Translations under genes and position numbers: made by a program
Notes under the pieces: generated by a model
Seen by the model: the letters and a program-made list of their open reading frames with translations, nothing else
Told to the model about the DNA's origin: nothing
Databases searched by the model: none
Assembly: GCA_019637355.1 (NCBI GenBank)
Contig: JAHBVT010000001.1
Location: forward strand, 1,705,192 to 1,769,191
Origin: Gemmatimonadaceae bacterium
GTDB lineage: Bacteria > Gemmatimonadota > Gemmatimonadetes > Gemmatimonadales > Gemmatimonadaceae
DNA length: 64,000 nucleotides
Reading direction: 5' to 3'
Shown here: piece by piece, positions 1-10,440 of the stretch
How the letters are laid out: each line of letters opens with the position of its first letter
Numbering within the stretch: position 1 is the stretch's first letter

Positions 1-396
1 TGCGCCGAAAGAATCGGCGCACTCCATCGCCCTGGCCGCAGGAAGCGCGAAGCGGTGCATCTCCAGCGGGAAATGAACGAACGTCATGCCAACCGCACCA
101 GGAAACTCAGCGGATACCTCGGACACTGCTCTATGGAAACTGCGACACGCGGGACATTCCAGGTCTGTGAATTCGACTAATCTCACGTGCGGCTCTACCT
201 TGGCTTTAGCCAGTTCGATCCCTACATCTTCAAGCGCACGCCGCTCAGAGTCCGGCACGATCGAAACAGCAGGAACTGGCCCAGAGATCATGGAGCGGCG
301 TGGTTGCCAAAACGCCATTTTTATAGCGGCAGCAGCCACCGCAAGGGCAGCGATAACGATTGAAAAGGACACTGCTCGATCAAGTGACTGGGACAT
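1..396 (-). CDS. DsbA-like thiol-disulfide oxidoreductase (3' end beyond window)
   Basis: Partial: only the first 132 codons are in the window and the gene runs off the left edge. Residues 9-27 are a hydrophobic signal or anchor. Residues 76-84 read F-T-D-L-E-C-P-A-C, the CPxC active site and preceding Phe-x-Asp typical of the DsbA/thioredoxin-like family, which oxidises or isomerises cysteine pairs outside the cytoplasm. ATG 396 is the first Met of the frame; I see no good ribosome-binding site in front of it (the AAGGAGG near 416-422 is on the other strand). It lies 90 bp downstream of a six-cysteine secreted peptide on the same strand, so that peptide is a plausible substrate (inference). 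The second half of the fold cannot be checked. Confidence 0.85.
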   Translation of the reverse strand, partial: MSQSLDRAVSFSIVIAALAVAAAAIKMAFWQPRRSMISGPVPAVSIVPDSERRALEDVGIELAKAKVEPHVRLVEFTDLECPACRSFHRAVSEVSAEFPGAVGMTFVHFPLEMHRFALPAARAMECADSFGA

Positions 397-445
397 TTGT
401 ATCGCTGTCTTAAAGAAGGAGGTTGGTAGGACCGACGTGTCCCGG

Positions 446-479
446 TTGGCTGGTCGCAACAGGTGCTGCGACCAGCCAA
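446..479 (-). terminator. 13-bp perfect stem-loop between peptide and DsbA-like genes
   Basis: Bases 446-458 and 467-479 are exact inverted complements, with an 8-nt loop. The hairpin starts 8 bp after the stop of the cysteine peptide gene and has no T tract. It could be a partial terminator or an mRNA-processing hairpin that makes the peptide more abundant than the downstream enzyme (inference). Confidence 0.45.
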
Positions 480-486
480 TGGACAC

Positions 487-720
487 TCACTGTTCGAAGC
501 AGTGGATAGTGTAGTCGTACCACTGATCATCGATCCCAAGGCACGAGGCCGGAAAGCACGAACCGCCTCCGGGGTTGCAGACAGCAGTACCGGAGCACGA
601 GTTCGCGCACCACCACGAACCACTTGAGGTCGTCGCCGCACTCAGCGACGAGACCAAGGCGCTGGATGCGGCAAGCGCAACAACTGTGATTGCCTGAAGC
701 AACCGTTTTCGAGAACCCAT
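487..720 (-). CDS. Small secreted six-cysteine peptide precursor (77 aa)
   Basis: No family recognised. The start at 720 is set by a strong AAGGAGG ribosome-binding site 6 bp upstream; an in-frame earlier Met lies before that site. Residues 1-28 form a signal peptide (Arg/Lys-rich start, then hydrophobic, then S-L-S-A-A). The remaining ~49 residues are Gly/Ser rich and carry six cysteines at 38, 42, 48, 55, 60 and 74, with aromatic residues at W36-W37 and W67-Y68. An even cysteine number after a signal peptide suggests three disulfides. The next gene on the strand encodes a DsbA-like enzyme, and a beta-propeller gene is divergent. The arrangement recalls small NVEALA-type peptides next to 6-bladed propeller genes in Bacteroidetes, but I see no sequence match to that family here. 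Confidence 0.75.
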   Translation of the reverse strand: MGSRKRLLQAITVVALAASSALVSSLSAATTSSGSWWCANSCSGTAVCNPGGGSCFPASCLGIDDQWYDYTIHCFEQ

Positions 721-770
721 TGTCTTCCTCCTTAGGTGGGTATACGCACTGCGACCCAATGTCGCGATAA

Positions 771-799
771 ATTTTATTGGCTATTGCAGGTCTTGGCAA
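771..799 (-). promoter_or_regulatory. Sigma70-like promoter for the six-cysteine peptide
   Basis: On the minus strand TTGCCA (794-799) is followed by a 17-nt spacer and TAAAAT (771-776). The predicted start near 764 gives a leader of about 44 nt that ends with the strong ribosome-binding site of the peptide gene. It is the best-formed promoter seen in the window. Confidence 0.6.
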
Positions 800-851
800 C
801 ATCAAAATAGTTTACAGTGACATGTTGTTGTACGTTTATACAGGAGGACGG

Positions 852-1958
852 ATGAAACTGCTACAGCCCAATCTTCAACTCGTGCTCACGTTCCTCGCTG
901 TATGGAGTTTTCCAGTACAAGCCATTGGCCAAACCACCAAACACATCCCGCCGCCCACCGCAGCACTCGATGAGACCTTCAGCGTCATCACCGCAATGGT
1001 GGAACTCGCCAGCGGGAAAGTCGTCTTGCTGGACCGAACGGAGCGCCGCATTGTCGTCGCCGACTTTGACACACAGCGAATTACCGAACCCATCCGCAAC
1101 GGCTCAGGCCCAAACGAGGTCGCGTACGCGACACGACTCGTGGCCACACCCGGCGGCGGTGCGGCCGTGGCCGACGCAGAAAACGAGCGCCTGCTGCTCT
1201 TGGACGGAGCCGGAACCCCTTCAGGGTTCTGGCAAACCGGCACGGACGATGCGCTGATTCGCAGCACCATGCGACTCAGCGGCCATCCAGGTCAGGCGCG
1301 AACGGTGGTCTTGGAGCGCACTGACCGATCCGGCGTCTCGATTTTCCGGTGGGATCCGACCTCCGCCAACCTCACTCCGCTGCACCGACGAGCCAGTCGC
1401 CAAACACCACCAGTCGGCACCGCAGGAGGCCCTGCCGTCGGGCGGGCATCGGACAGAATCGTATCGCCATTCCCGACGTTGCCCGACCTCTGGATGGCCG
1501 ATACCGCCGGATGGACATTCGTCGTGCAGTTGGCACCGTACCGCGCAATCGTCATCGCTCCGGATGGGCGCACCGTGGAAGGGCCGATTCAGACGGCACG
1601 ACCGTATCGCATCGATGACGCGACAAAGCGCGCGACAACCGCTGAACTGGCCATCCAGCGCGCTGGCCAGATGAACGCCAGCACGGCATTCGAGTGGCCT
1701 GACATACTCCCGCCATTTCACACCGATCGTTTTCCTGCGTTGTTCATCGCCACGGATGGCACACTCTGGGTGCGCCGTACCACGCCAGCAACCGAACCGC
1801 CGCGCTTCGATGTATTCGACCGGACAGGCAACCTGAAGGGAATCGTGCGACTGCCTCACGGATACCGATTGGCGGCCTTGGGGCGCAGGCACGTCTACCT
1901 CGTATCGCGCGATTCGGACGGATCCGAGACCGTCCATCGAGCGCCCTTCAGTTTCTGA
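852..1958 (+). CDS. Secreted 6-bladed beta-propeller protein
   Basis: 368 aa. ATG 852 is chosen for AGGAGG at 842-847; an earlier in-frame start lacks a site. Residues 1-25 are a signal peptide. The body has the repeating pattern of Gemmatimonadota/Bacteroidetes 6-bladed propeller proteins: short strands with G-x-x-V-V/A-x-A-D, a G-S-G-P-N-E segment near residue 85 and blades closing with L-W-V-R and F-D-V-F-D-R-T-G. No catalytic residues are evident. These proteins are thought to bind ligands or partners at the cell surface. It is divergent from the six-cysteine peptide gene across a shared 130-bp promoter region and convergent with the remains of another propeller gene. It contains a CATG site, a word nearly absent elsewhere in the window. 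Confidence 0.75.
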   Translation: MKLLQPNLQLVLTFLAVWSFPVQAIGQTTKHIPPPTAALDETFSVITAMVELASGKVVLLDRTERRIVVADFDTQRITEPIRNGSGPNEVAYATRLVATPGGGAAVADAENERLLLLDGAGTPSGFWQTGTDDALIRSTMRLSGHPGQARTVVLERTDRSGVSIFRWDPTSANLTPLHRRASRQTPPVGTAGGPAVGRASDRIVSPFPTLPDLWMADTAGWTFVVQLAPYRAIVIAPDGRTVEGPIQTARPYRIDDATKRATTAELAIQRAGQMNASTAFEWPDILPPFHTDRFPALFIATDGTLWVRRTTPATEPPRFDVFDRTGNLKGIVRLPHGYRLAALGRRHVYLVSRDSDGSETVHRAPFSF

Positions 1959-1965
1959 TCTCGCG

Positions 1966-2332
1966 CTAGAAGAACCTCGGCGTCACCCGTGCCCGCACTA
2001 CGGCCGGCAGCCCGTCTTCGTTGCGATCGAGGTACCACACCGCGTCGCCATCGGCTTCCATCCACGTCGCGCACCACGGCAACACCACGCGGCCGACAAG
2101 ACGACCATCCGGATCGAACACCTCGTACGTGACGTTCTCGTCGCGGAACTGACGCGGTGGCGCGCGGTTCGGAACAGCCGCGTCGCGCTCCTCCAGAGGG
2201 ATTTCTACCGACTGCACCGCCACACGCACCCAAATGCGACCGTCGCGGCCCACCGAAAGCCCCGCCACCGGCGGCTTGGTCGTCGGAATCGCCGGCCCAT
2301 TCCACTGCCAGCCCGGATCTGTCATCCGCAAG
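1966..2332 (-). pseudogene. 3' fragment of IS-disrupted 6-bladed propeller lipoprotein gene
   Basis: About 121 codons ending in TAG at 1966-1968. The translation shows final propeller blades (D-G-R-I-W-V-R, Y-E-V-F-D-P-D-G-R, V-W-Y-L-D-R-N-E-D-G) and closely resembles the end of the protein encoded at 852-1958. Reading upstream, the frame enters the inverted repeat of an IS3-family element at 2333. Its missing 5' part lies at 3626-4199 beyond the element. The two pieces add to about 312 codons, shorter than the intact 368-aa neighbour, so some internal sequence is probably lost. Confidence 0.8.
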
Positions 2333-2360
2333 TGAATCGACCCGGGTTTGCCGGAGGCTC
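2333..2360 (+). repeat. Left terminal inverted repeat of the IS3-family element
   Basis: Begins TGAATCGACCCGGG and matches the reverse complement of 3598-3625 at 25 of 28 positions. Confidence 0.9.
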
Positions 2361-2382
2361 CACTTCGTGAGAGGTTGGAGTC

Positions 2383-3595
<1,213 letters not shown>

Positions 3596-3597
3596 CC

Positions 3598-3625
3598 GAG
3601 TCTCCGGGAATCCCGGGTCGATTCA
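3598..3625 (-). repeat. Right terminal inverted repeat of the IS3-family element
   Basis: Reverse complement begins TGAATCGACCCGGG and pairs with 2333-2360. The transposase tail ends 3 bp before it. Confidence 0.9.
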
Positions 3626-4199
3626 ATCCCCCGTCCCGAGGCGCCGTGACCGGACGATACGCATAGAGCGTCCCGCTGCTGTCCGTGCGGATCCCGTTGG
3701 AGGTACTGAACCCCGTCGGCACCGCCCAACTCGTCAGGAAGTCGCCGTCCGGCGAGAAGAATGACACGCGCCCGTTGCGCGCGCCCCACTGCGCGAGACG
3801 TCCGTCGCGCAGCACGACCATTCCATTGTTGGAATAGAACTCTCCCGGCCCGGCGCCCCGCCGGCCCACACGACGTTGCAGCGCACCCGTGGAGTCGAAG
3901 ATCAGCAGCACCTGATTCGGCTGGTCGAAGACGTACAGTTCGCCGCTCGGCCCGACGTCAGACTCGCTGACCTCGGCGAAGAGCGTCGTGTCGTCCATCG
4001 CCGGCGCGATGCGCATTTCCTCCCGCACGCCTTGGACGCGGGCCGGCGCAACGCTGCCCGCCGTGCGCGCAATGATGGTGTCCGCGCGCGACGAGTCGAA
4101 GACGGTCACCAACCCCGCCCCGGCATCCGGCGCCGGCGCATCGGAGGTGCAGGCCGCAAGCATCACGGCCGTCGCGAGCAAGAGCGTTCGGAGCATCAT
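3626..4199 (-). pseudogene. 5' fragment of IS-disrupted 6-bladed propeller lipoprotein gene
   Basis: About 191 codons from ATG 4199 (a second ATG follows immediately). The N-terminus has a lipoprotein signal with lipobox M-L-A-A-C near residue 17, followed by propeller blades with recognisable motifs: G-E-L-Y-V-F-D, a D-S-T-G-A-L-Q-R-R-V-G-R segment with G-A-G-P-G-E-F, and G-R-V-S-F-F-S-P-D-G. The G-x-G-P-G-E-F loop is typical of these propeller families. The frame runs into the IS right end at 3625 and stops inside it. The 3' remainder is at 1966-2332. A truncated, exported lipoprotein could still be made, but it would lack half of its blades. Confidence 0.82.
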
Positions 4200-4257
4200 T
4201 GAGTTCTCGGTGGGAGGCTGAACGTCAGACAGTCGCGAACGGCGAAACGTTGCCAAA

Positions 4258-4295
4258 CGCGAAGGGAGAGCCCGACGTCGGGCTCTCCCTTCGCT
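4258..4295 (-). terminator. Perfect 38-bp palindrome, terminator of tilS-hpt-ftsH
   Basis: A 19-bp arm (4258-4276) and its exact complement (4277-4295) form a nearly loop-less hairpin about 50 bp after the ftsH stop. It is followed on the minus strand by a short TTT. Position and stability fit a Rho-independent terminator, although the T tract is weak. Confidence 0.7.
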
Positions 4296-4344
4296 CGATC
4301 ACCTCGAGCAGTCGCTGACCTCCGCGCCTGTTCGCAACAATAGG

Positions 4345-6315
<1,971 letters not shown>

Positions 6316-6317
6316 TG

Positions 6318-6881
6318 CTACTCCAGACTCGCTACGTAGGGGACGTGGCGGAAATCCTCCGCGTGGTCCAACCCGTAGCCTACGAGGAATTCGTGCGGGG
6401 CATCGAACCCGACGTACTTCACCGGGTGCGCGAGGTGCTCCGCGATGTGTTTGTGCAGGAGGGCACAGATCTCGAGCGACTTCGGCTTCCGGTCCCGCAG
6501 CAGGTCCACCAGCACCTGCAGCGTGCGGCCGGAATCCACGATGTCCTCGACCAGCAGGATGTGCTTCCCCTCCAGTTCCGTCTTCGGGTCATACACCAGC
6601 TGGACGTTCCCGGATGAAATCGTCCCCGCGCCGTAGCTCGAGGCCACCAGGAAGTCCACGTGCAGCGGCCGCCGGATCTCGCGGACCAGGTCCGCCAGGA
6701 AGACGAAGCTCCCCTTGAGCAGGCCGAGCACCAGCAGGTCGCCGTCTGGATAGGAAGCGGTGATTTCCTCCCCCAGTTCCCGAACGCGCGCGGCGATGGC
6801 CTGCTCGTCGAAGGCCACGCGCTTGACGGCGCGGCCCCGCAGCCGGGGATCGCCAGAGGCGGAGGTGCTGGTCATCTGCAT
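6318..6881 (-). CDS. hpt: Hypoxanthine phosphoribosyltransferase
   Basis: 187 aa. Transfers the phosphoribosyl group of PRPP to hypoxanthine or guanine in purine salvage. The PRPP-binding motif V-E-D-I-V-D-S-G-R-T-L lies in the middle, followed by the K-x-x-x-L-L-x-K region. An upstream V-L-G-L-L-K-G-S-F-V-F-L segment and the C-terminal V-G-Y-G-L-D stretch are characteristic of HGPRT. The start ATG 6881 overlaps the tilS stop (TGATG); a second ATG at 6875 is an alternative. The two genes are translationally coupled, as in many bacteria. Confidence 0.96.
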   Translation of the reverse strand: MQMTSTSASGDPRLRGRAVKRVAFDEQAIAARVRELGEEITASYPDGDLLVLGLLKGSFVFLADLVREIRRPLHVDFLVASSYGAGTISSGNVQLVYDPKTELEGKHILLVEDIVDSGRTLQVLVDLLRDRKPKSLEICALLHKHIAEHLAHPVKYVGFDAPHEFLVGYGLDHAEDFRHVPYVASLE

Positions 6882-7807
6882 CAATATAGAAGCCGAATCA
6901 CGAAAGTGCTGGCCGTGCGCAGCACTTCTGCCCCTCCCGCGAGCTGGATCCGGCCCTTCGGCTTTGCCCCCGGCGCCCACTCGGCCACCCGGGCGATGCC
7001 GCGGCGATCCATCGTCACGCCGACCCGGGCGGCGAGCTCCGGCCACACCACCGCAGTCGCATCAACCGAGAGCGCCGCGAGCGGCTCGGCAGGCACCGCC
7101 ACCGCCGAGGGCTCCGGATGTACCGGCAGCAGCACGGCGTCCACCCAGGCCGCGACCTCAGCGCGCAGCGCCGAAGCCCGCTTGGACAGCTCCCAGCACC
7201 AGTCGGAGAAGCCCGGCTGCGCACGCTCCAGCGCCGGCAGGATCTCGTGCCGTACGCGGTTCCGCGCGAAGGCCATCGAGCGGTTCGAGGGATCCTCGAC
7301 GAACTGCAGTTTCCGCGCGGCTGCGTAGGCCGCGATGTCGCTTCGGCCGAGCGACAGGAAGGGACGACCGGCGCTGCCGAGCATTCCCGCTAAACCGCGC
7401 GCGCCGGCGTCCCGCAGGATGCGCAGCACCACCGTCTCGATCTGATCATCCCGCGTGTGAGCCGTCACCACCTCAGCACCGAGCTCGGCCGCCCAGGCCC
7501 GCAGAAACTGCAAGCGCGCTGCGCGCCAACTGGCTTCGTCGCTGGCCGCGCCCGGCGGCAACGCGCCCGTGACCGCCGGCAGCTCGAGCCTGAGGGCCGT
7601 CCGCTCCACCAGTTGCACCGCCTTCCGCGCCGCCGGTCCCGTGCCGTGGTCGAAACTGGCCACGCCGGCGATTTCCCCGCCCCGCCACGCGGCCATCGCG
7701 TCCAGAAGGACCATTGAATCGCGGCCGCCGCTGACCGCGAGCAGCCAACGGCCCGGCGGCAGTGCGTCGAGGGAACGGGCAACCCGCATCAGCGCTTCAC
7801 TTTGCAT
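6881..7807 (-). CDS. tilS: tRNA(Ile)-lysidine synthetase
   Basis: 308 aa from ATG 7807. Uses ATP and lysine to convert the wobble cytidine of the CAU-anticodon tRNA(Ile) to lysidine. The PP-loop S-G-G-R-D-S is at residues 26-31; downstream are the family motifs F-D-H-G-T-G, T-A-H-T-R-D-D-Q-x-E-T and N-R-V-R-H-E-I-L-P-A-L. The C-terminal region is shorter than in long TilS versions. A start further upstream (7885) would overlap the divergent small gene at 7873 and has no ribosome-binding site, so the Met just before the conserved domain is preferred. First gene of the tilS-hpt-ftsH operon. Confidence 0.93.
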   Translation of the reverse strand: MQSEALMRVARSLDALPPGRWLLAVSGGRDSMVLLDAMAAWRGGEIAGVASFDHGTGPAARKAVQLVERTALRLELPAVTGALPPGAASDEASWRAARLQFLRAWAAELGAEVVTAHTRDDQIETVVLRILRDAGARGLAGMLGSAGRPFLSLGRSDIAAYAAARKLQFVEDPSNRSMAFARNRVRHEILPALERAQPGFSDWCWELSKRASALRAEVAAWVDAVLLPVHPEPSAVAVPAEPLAALSVDATAVVWPELAARVGVTMDRRGIARVAEWAPGAKPKGRIQLAGGAEVLRTASTFVIRLLY

Positions 7808-7872
7808 CGGCACTCGGCTAAGATACTTCCCGACGTAGGTCTTCACCCCGGTCACACTCACGGAGCGACGAC

Positions 7873-8049
7873 GTGGAACAGTCATTCGGCGGTCCCCTCG
7901 GCACCCTTTGGGCCGGTCTCGGGATGGGCGCCTACTATGTGGGTCTCACCTGGATCAACATCCTCCTCGGCTTCTTCCTGACGCCGCTGTTCCTGATTCC
8001 GCTCACGTGGATCCAGGACAAGCTGGCTGGCGCGAAGAAGGCCGATTGA
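7873..8049 (+). CDS. Small integral membrane protein (58 aa), unknown function
   Basis: GTG start at 7873 preceded by GGAG at 7862-7865; stop TGA 8047-8049. Apart from a Lys-rich end (K-L-A-G-A-K-K-A-D) it is almost wholly hydrophobic, with a Gly-rich first half (G-L-G-M-G-A-Y-Y-V-G) and a second hydrophobic run (I-L-L-G-F-F-L-T-P-L-F-L-I-P-L-T-W), so one long or two short membrane helices. Divergent from tilS and followed by a good terminator, so it is probably its own transcription unit. No family recognised. Confidence 0.7.
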   Translation: MEQSFGGPLGTLWAGLGMGAYYVGLTWINILLGFFLTPLFLIPLTWIQDKLAGAKKAD

Positions 8050-8075
8050 AACGGCGCCCGACTGGGCGCGTAAGC

Positions 8076-8117
8076 ACGGGGGGCGATGCCAAGCGGCGTC
8101 GCCCCCCGTACCTTTTG
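8076..8117 (+). terminator. Rho-independent terminator after small membrane protein gene
   Basis: An 11-bp perfect GC-rich stem (8076-8086 with 8099-8109), 12-nt loop, then ACCTTTT. A smaller GCGCCC/GGGCGC hairpin precedes it. It separates the 58-aa gene from lemA. Confidence 0.75.
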
Positions 8118-8146
8118 GTGGCACCCCCAACCGTCAGGAGTCCGCC

Positions 8147-8722
8147 GTGATGCTGTTCGGGATTATTCTCGTCGTCCTCGTCGTGGTCTTCATCTCCGTG
8201 TACAACGGGCTCATCGCCCTCCGGAACCAGACCGCGAACGCCCTCAAGCAGATCGACGTGCAGCTCAAGCGCCGTCACGACCTCATCCCCAACCTGATCA
8301 GCACCGTGCAGGGGGCGATGGACCACGAGCGCGAGACGCTCCAGGCCGTCGTCGAGGCGCGCAATACCGCCGTGAAGGCCGCCGCCGGGCTCGACCCGCA
8401 GCACGTGAAGGCCACCGCTGCCGCCGAGGCGCAGCTGACCGGCTCGCTGGGCCGCCTGCTTGCCGTCGTCGAAGCCTACCCCGACCTCAAGGCCAGCAAC
8501 AATCTCAAGAGCCTGCAGGAGGAGCTCGCGAGCACCGAGAACAAGGTCAGCTTCTCGCGGCAGCTCTACAACGACACCGCCACGCAGTACAACACCAAGC
8601 AGCAGCAGTTCCCGGGCAATATGGTCGCCGGGTTCGCGGGCGCGTCGCCCGCCGAGCTGTGGGAAATCGAGGACGTGGCGGAGCGGGCGGTGCCCAAGGT
8701 CGAGTTTCGGCGGGGAGCCTAG
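8147..8722 (+). CDS. lemA: LemA family protein
   Basis: 191 aa. Starts at GTG 8147 or the adjacent ATG 8150; CAGGAG lies at 8135-8140. One N-terminal membrane helix (about residues 3-18) with V-Y-N-G-L-I-x-L-R-N-Q, then the LemA signature I-D-V-Q-L-K-R-R-H-D-L-I-P-N-L and an all-helical, coiled-coil-rich domain with the conserved Y-N-x-x-x-x-x-Y-N-T near the end. The function is poorly known; LemA proteins are membrane-anchored and very often sit next to HtpX-like proteases or TPM-domain proteins, as here. An inverted repeat separates it from the htpX-like gene. Confidence 0.93.
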   Translation: MMLFGIILVVLVVVFISVYNGLIALRNQTANALKQIDVQLKRRHDLIPNLISTVQGAMDHERETLQAVVEARNTAVKAAAGLDPQHVKATAAAEAQLTGSLGRLLAVVEAYPDLKASNNLKSLQEELASTENKVSFSRQLYNDTATQYNTKQQQFPGNMVAGFAGASPAELWEIEDVAERAVPKVEFRRGA

Positions 8723-8731
8723 GCCATAGTT

Positions 8732-8786
8732 GGGACGGACGACGGATGACGGATGCGCTCAGCGTCCGTCATCCGTCATTCGTCCC
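8732..8786. repeat. Imperfect inverted repeat built from GACGGATGAC units
   Basis: The left arm (8732-8759) and the reverse complement of the right arm (8761-8786) differ by small gaps. Both are made of GACGGATGAC-like decamers, giving a long hairpin between lemA and the htpX-like gene. The same decamer array occurs at 27656-27680, so this looks like a dispersed extragenic palindrome family. Confidence 0.65.
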
Positions 8787-8800
8787 CTGTCGAGAGCCAA

Positions 8801-9832
8801 ATGACCACTCCGCTCACCCTCAATCTCTTTGAGCAGCAAGCTGCCAACCGCCGGAAGTCCTGGTGGTTGGTGGTCAGCTTTCTCGCGTTCTTCCTGTGGC
8901 TCGGGCTCGGCGGCGACCTCGCGCTCTGGCTGTATACGCGCGACCTCGCGGCCGCCGGTGAGCAGGTCATCTACCAGCACCGATTTCCTTGGGGCGGCCT
9001 CGTCTTGGGGCTCGCGGCGTTCTTTCTGACCCTCGACATCCTCCGCAACGGCGGCAAGCGCGTGGTCAAGCAGATTGGGGCTGAGCCCCTGACCACCCCC
9101 AGGACCGACCAGGAGCGCCAGCTCATCAACGTGGTGGAGGAGATGAGCATCGCCGCCGGGCTGCCCAGGCCCAACATCTACATCGTGCAGGATGAGGACC
9201 CCAACGCCTTCGTGAGCGGCACCAAGCCCGGCGAGGCGCACCTCGCCGTGACCTCCGGGCTCCTCCGGGAGCTCAACCGGGACGAGCTGCAGGCTGTGGT
9301 CGCCCACGAGATGGGGCACGTGAAGAACGAGGACACCCGGCTGATGACCCTGATTGCCGGGCTCGGCGGCGCCATCCTGCTCATCCGGGACGCGATGATC
9401 CGGACCACCTTCCGGTCCGGCGGGGGCTCCTCCCGGCGGGGGAACGGCAAGGGCGGGAACCCGCTCGCTGTCGTGGTCTTGGTGCTTTGGGTTCTCTCCT
9501 GGATCTTGGCGCCCATCATCGTCCGGCTGATGGCGATGGCCGTGAGCCGCGGGCGGGAGTACCTGGCCGACGCGATGGCTGCCCAGTTCACCCGCAACCC
9601 GGCAGCTCTTGCCGATGCCTTAGCCAAGATCGAGGCGCACCACGCGCCGACCAAGAGCATCTCCCAAGGGGTCGCCCACCTGTGCATCGTGGACCCCATC
9701 GGGCGGGCAGCGAACGAGAAGCAGGGACGGCTGGCGGACCTGTTTGCGACGCACCCGCCGATGGCGATTCGGGTCTCGCGTCTCAGGGCGATGGCGTTTC
9801 AGGCGGCCTCGCGGCGAGACGCAGCCGTGTGA
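8801..9832 (+). CDS. htpX: HtpX-like M48 family zinc metalloprotease
   Basis: 343 aa from ATG 8801. Membrane-embedded endopeptidase of the M48 family, involved in quality control of membrane proteins. N-terminal membrane segments at about 21-47 and 64-80; the zinc motif H-E-M-G-H at 169-173 with the third ligand E253 in R-E-Y-L-A-D; two further hydrophobic segments at about 183-197 and 222-246. D-P-N-A-F-V-S-G before the active site is typical of M48B. The C-terminal F-A-T-H-P-P-M-A-I-R is the conserved end of HtpX. An in-frame upstream start at 8753 falls inside the inverted repeat and is unlikely. Partner of lemA by context. Confidence 0.93.
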   Translation: MTTPLTLNLFEQQAANRRKSWWLVVSFLAFFLWLGLGGDLALWLYTRDLAAAGEQVIYQHRFPWGGLVLGLAAFFLTLDILRNGGKRVVKQIGAEPLTTPRTDQERQLINVVEEMSIAAGLPRPNIYIVQDEDPNAFVSGTKPGEAHLAVTSGLLRELNRDELQAVVAHEMGHVKNEDTRLMTLIAGLGGAILLIRDAMIRTTFRSGGGSSRRGNGKGGNPLAVVVLVLWVLSWILAPIIVRLMAMAVSRGREYLADAMAAQFTRNPAALADALAKIEAHHAPTKSISQGVAHLCIVDPIGRAANEKQGRLADLFATHPPMAIRVSRLRAMAFQAASRRDAAV

Positions 9833-10440
9833 CGAAATGGCACAAAGGACGCCGACGCCGGTGAACGGTGGCAGAACGGCGTCTAACGCCGTGCAGTCGG
9901 ACTTCGGCTGGGGCGTGAGGACTCGGCAACATTCCCCTTGCGTGTTCGAACTTCGATACGCCTCCGACTGCACTGCTTGTTGATTCGAACAAATGTGACT
10001 GCCGATGCAACGCACAATCCAGCGACACCAAAATGCAGTGCACTATGCATACAATCGCAGCGCATTATATGTGACAATCGACGCTAAGGCAGCGTCGTAA
10101 CTCTGCATCCAATAATGAATTGAAAAATGTCACCTAATTCTACACATCAAACAATGACTAAAGGCAGAGGAGTTCTGCACATCCGTGCTCGGCAACCACT
10201 CTTCAGTTGGTGATCCGCGTCGAAACGGGATTCTGTTGGCGAGTTGGTGGCCCGGCGATCTCCGTCTAGGGCCGAGTCCGAGGAGGTGCGCCCCCCGCGC
10301 TAACCTACCGTGCCATCAATAGCTCTACAGGCGATGACTCCGCCACTCATCAATCGCGTGCCATACTGGCACATTATTACGTGCGTTTCACGCGGCTAAC
10401 AGACGGCGATTGAGGGCTCGGCGACAGCTAAGCCGGCCGC
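9833..10440. other. Gene-less 608-bp region, locally AT-richer
   Basis: No frame with a convincing start, ribosome-binding site or family match. From about 9960 to 10180 the composition is clearly richer in A/T than the surrounding genes. Short hairpins occur at 10079-10097 and 10358-10372, neither followed by a T tract. I find no tRNA-like fold by eye. It lies between the 3' ends of the convergent htpX-like and TPR lipoprotein genes. Confidence 0.6.

Noticed and set aside
811..840. TTTACA-18 nt-TTTATA as promoter of the propeller gene at 852
   Set aside because: The start of transcription would fall at or inside the ribosome-binding site (842-847), leaving no usable leader.
7808..7885. Longer tilS start at 7885
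   Set aside because: Would overlap the divergent small membrane gene and adds residues without similarity before the PP-loop domain; no ribosome-binding site.
9888..9930. Integron attC-like GTCTAAC core
   Set aside because: No matching GTTAGRY partner or symmetric arms downstream in the gap; the match is a chance heptamer.
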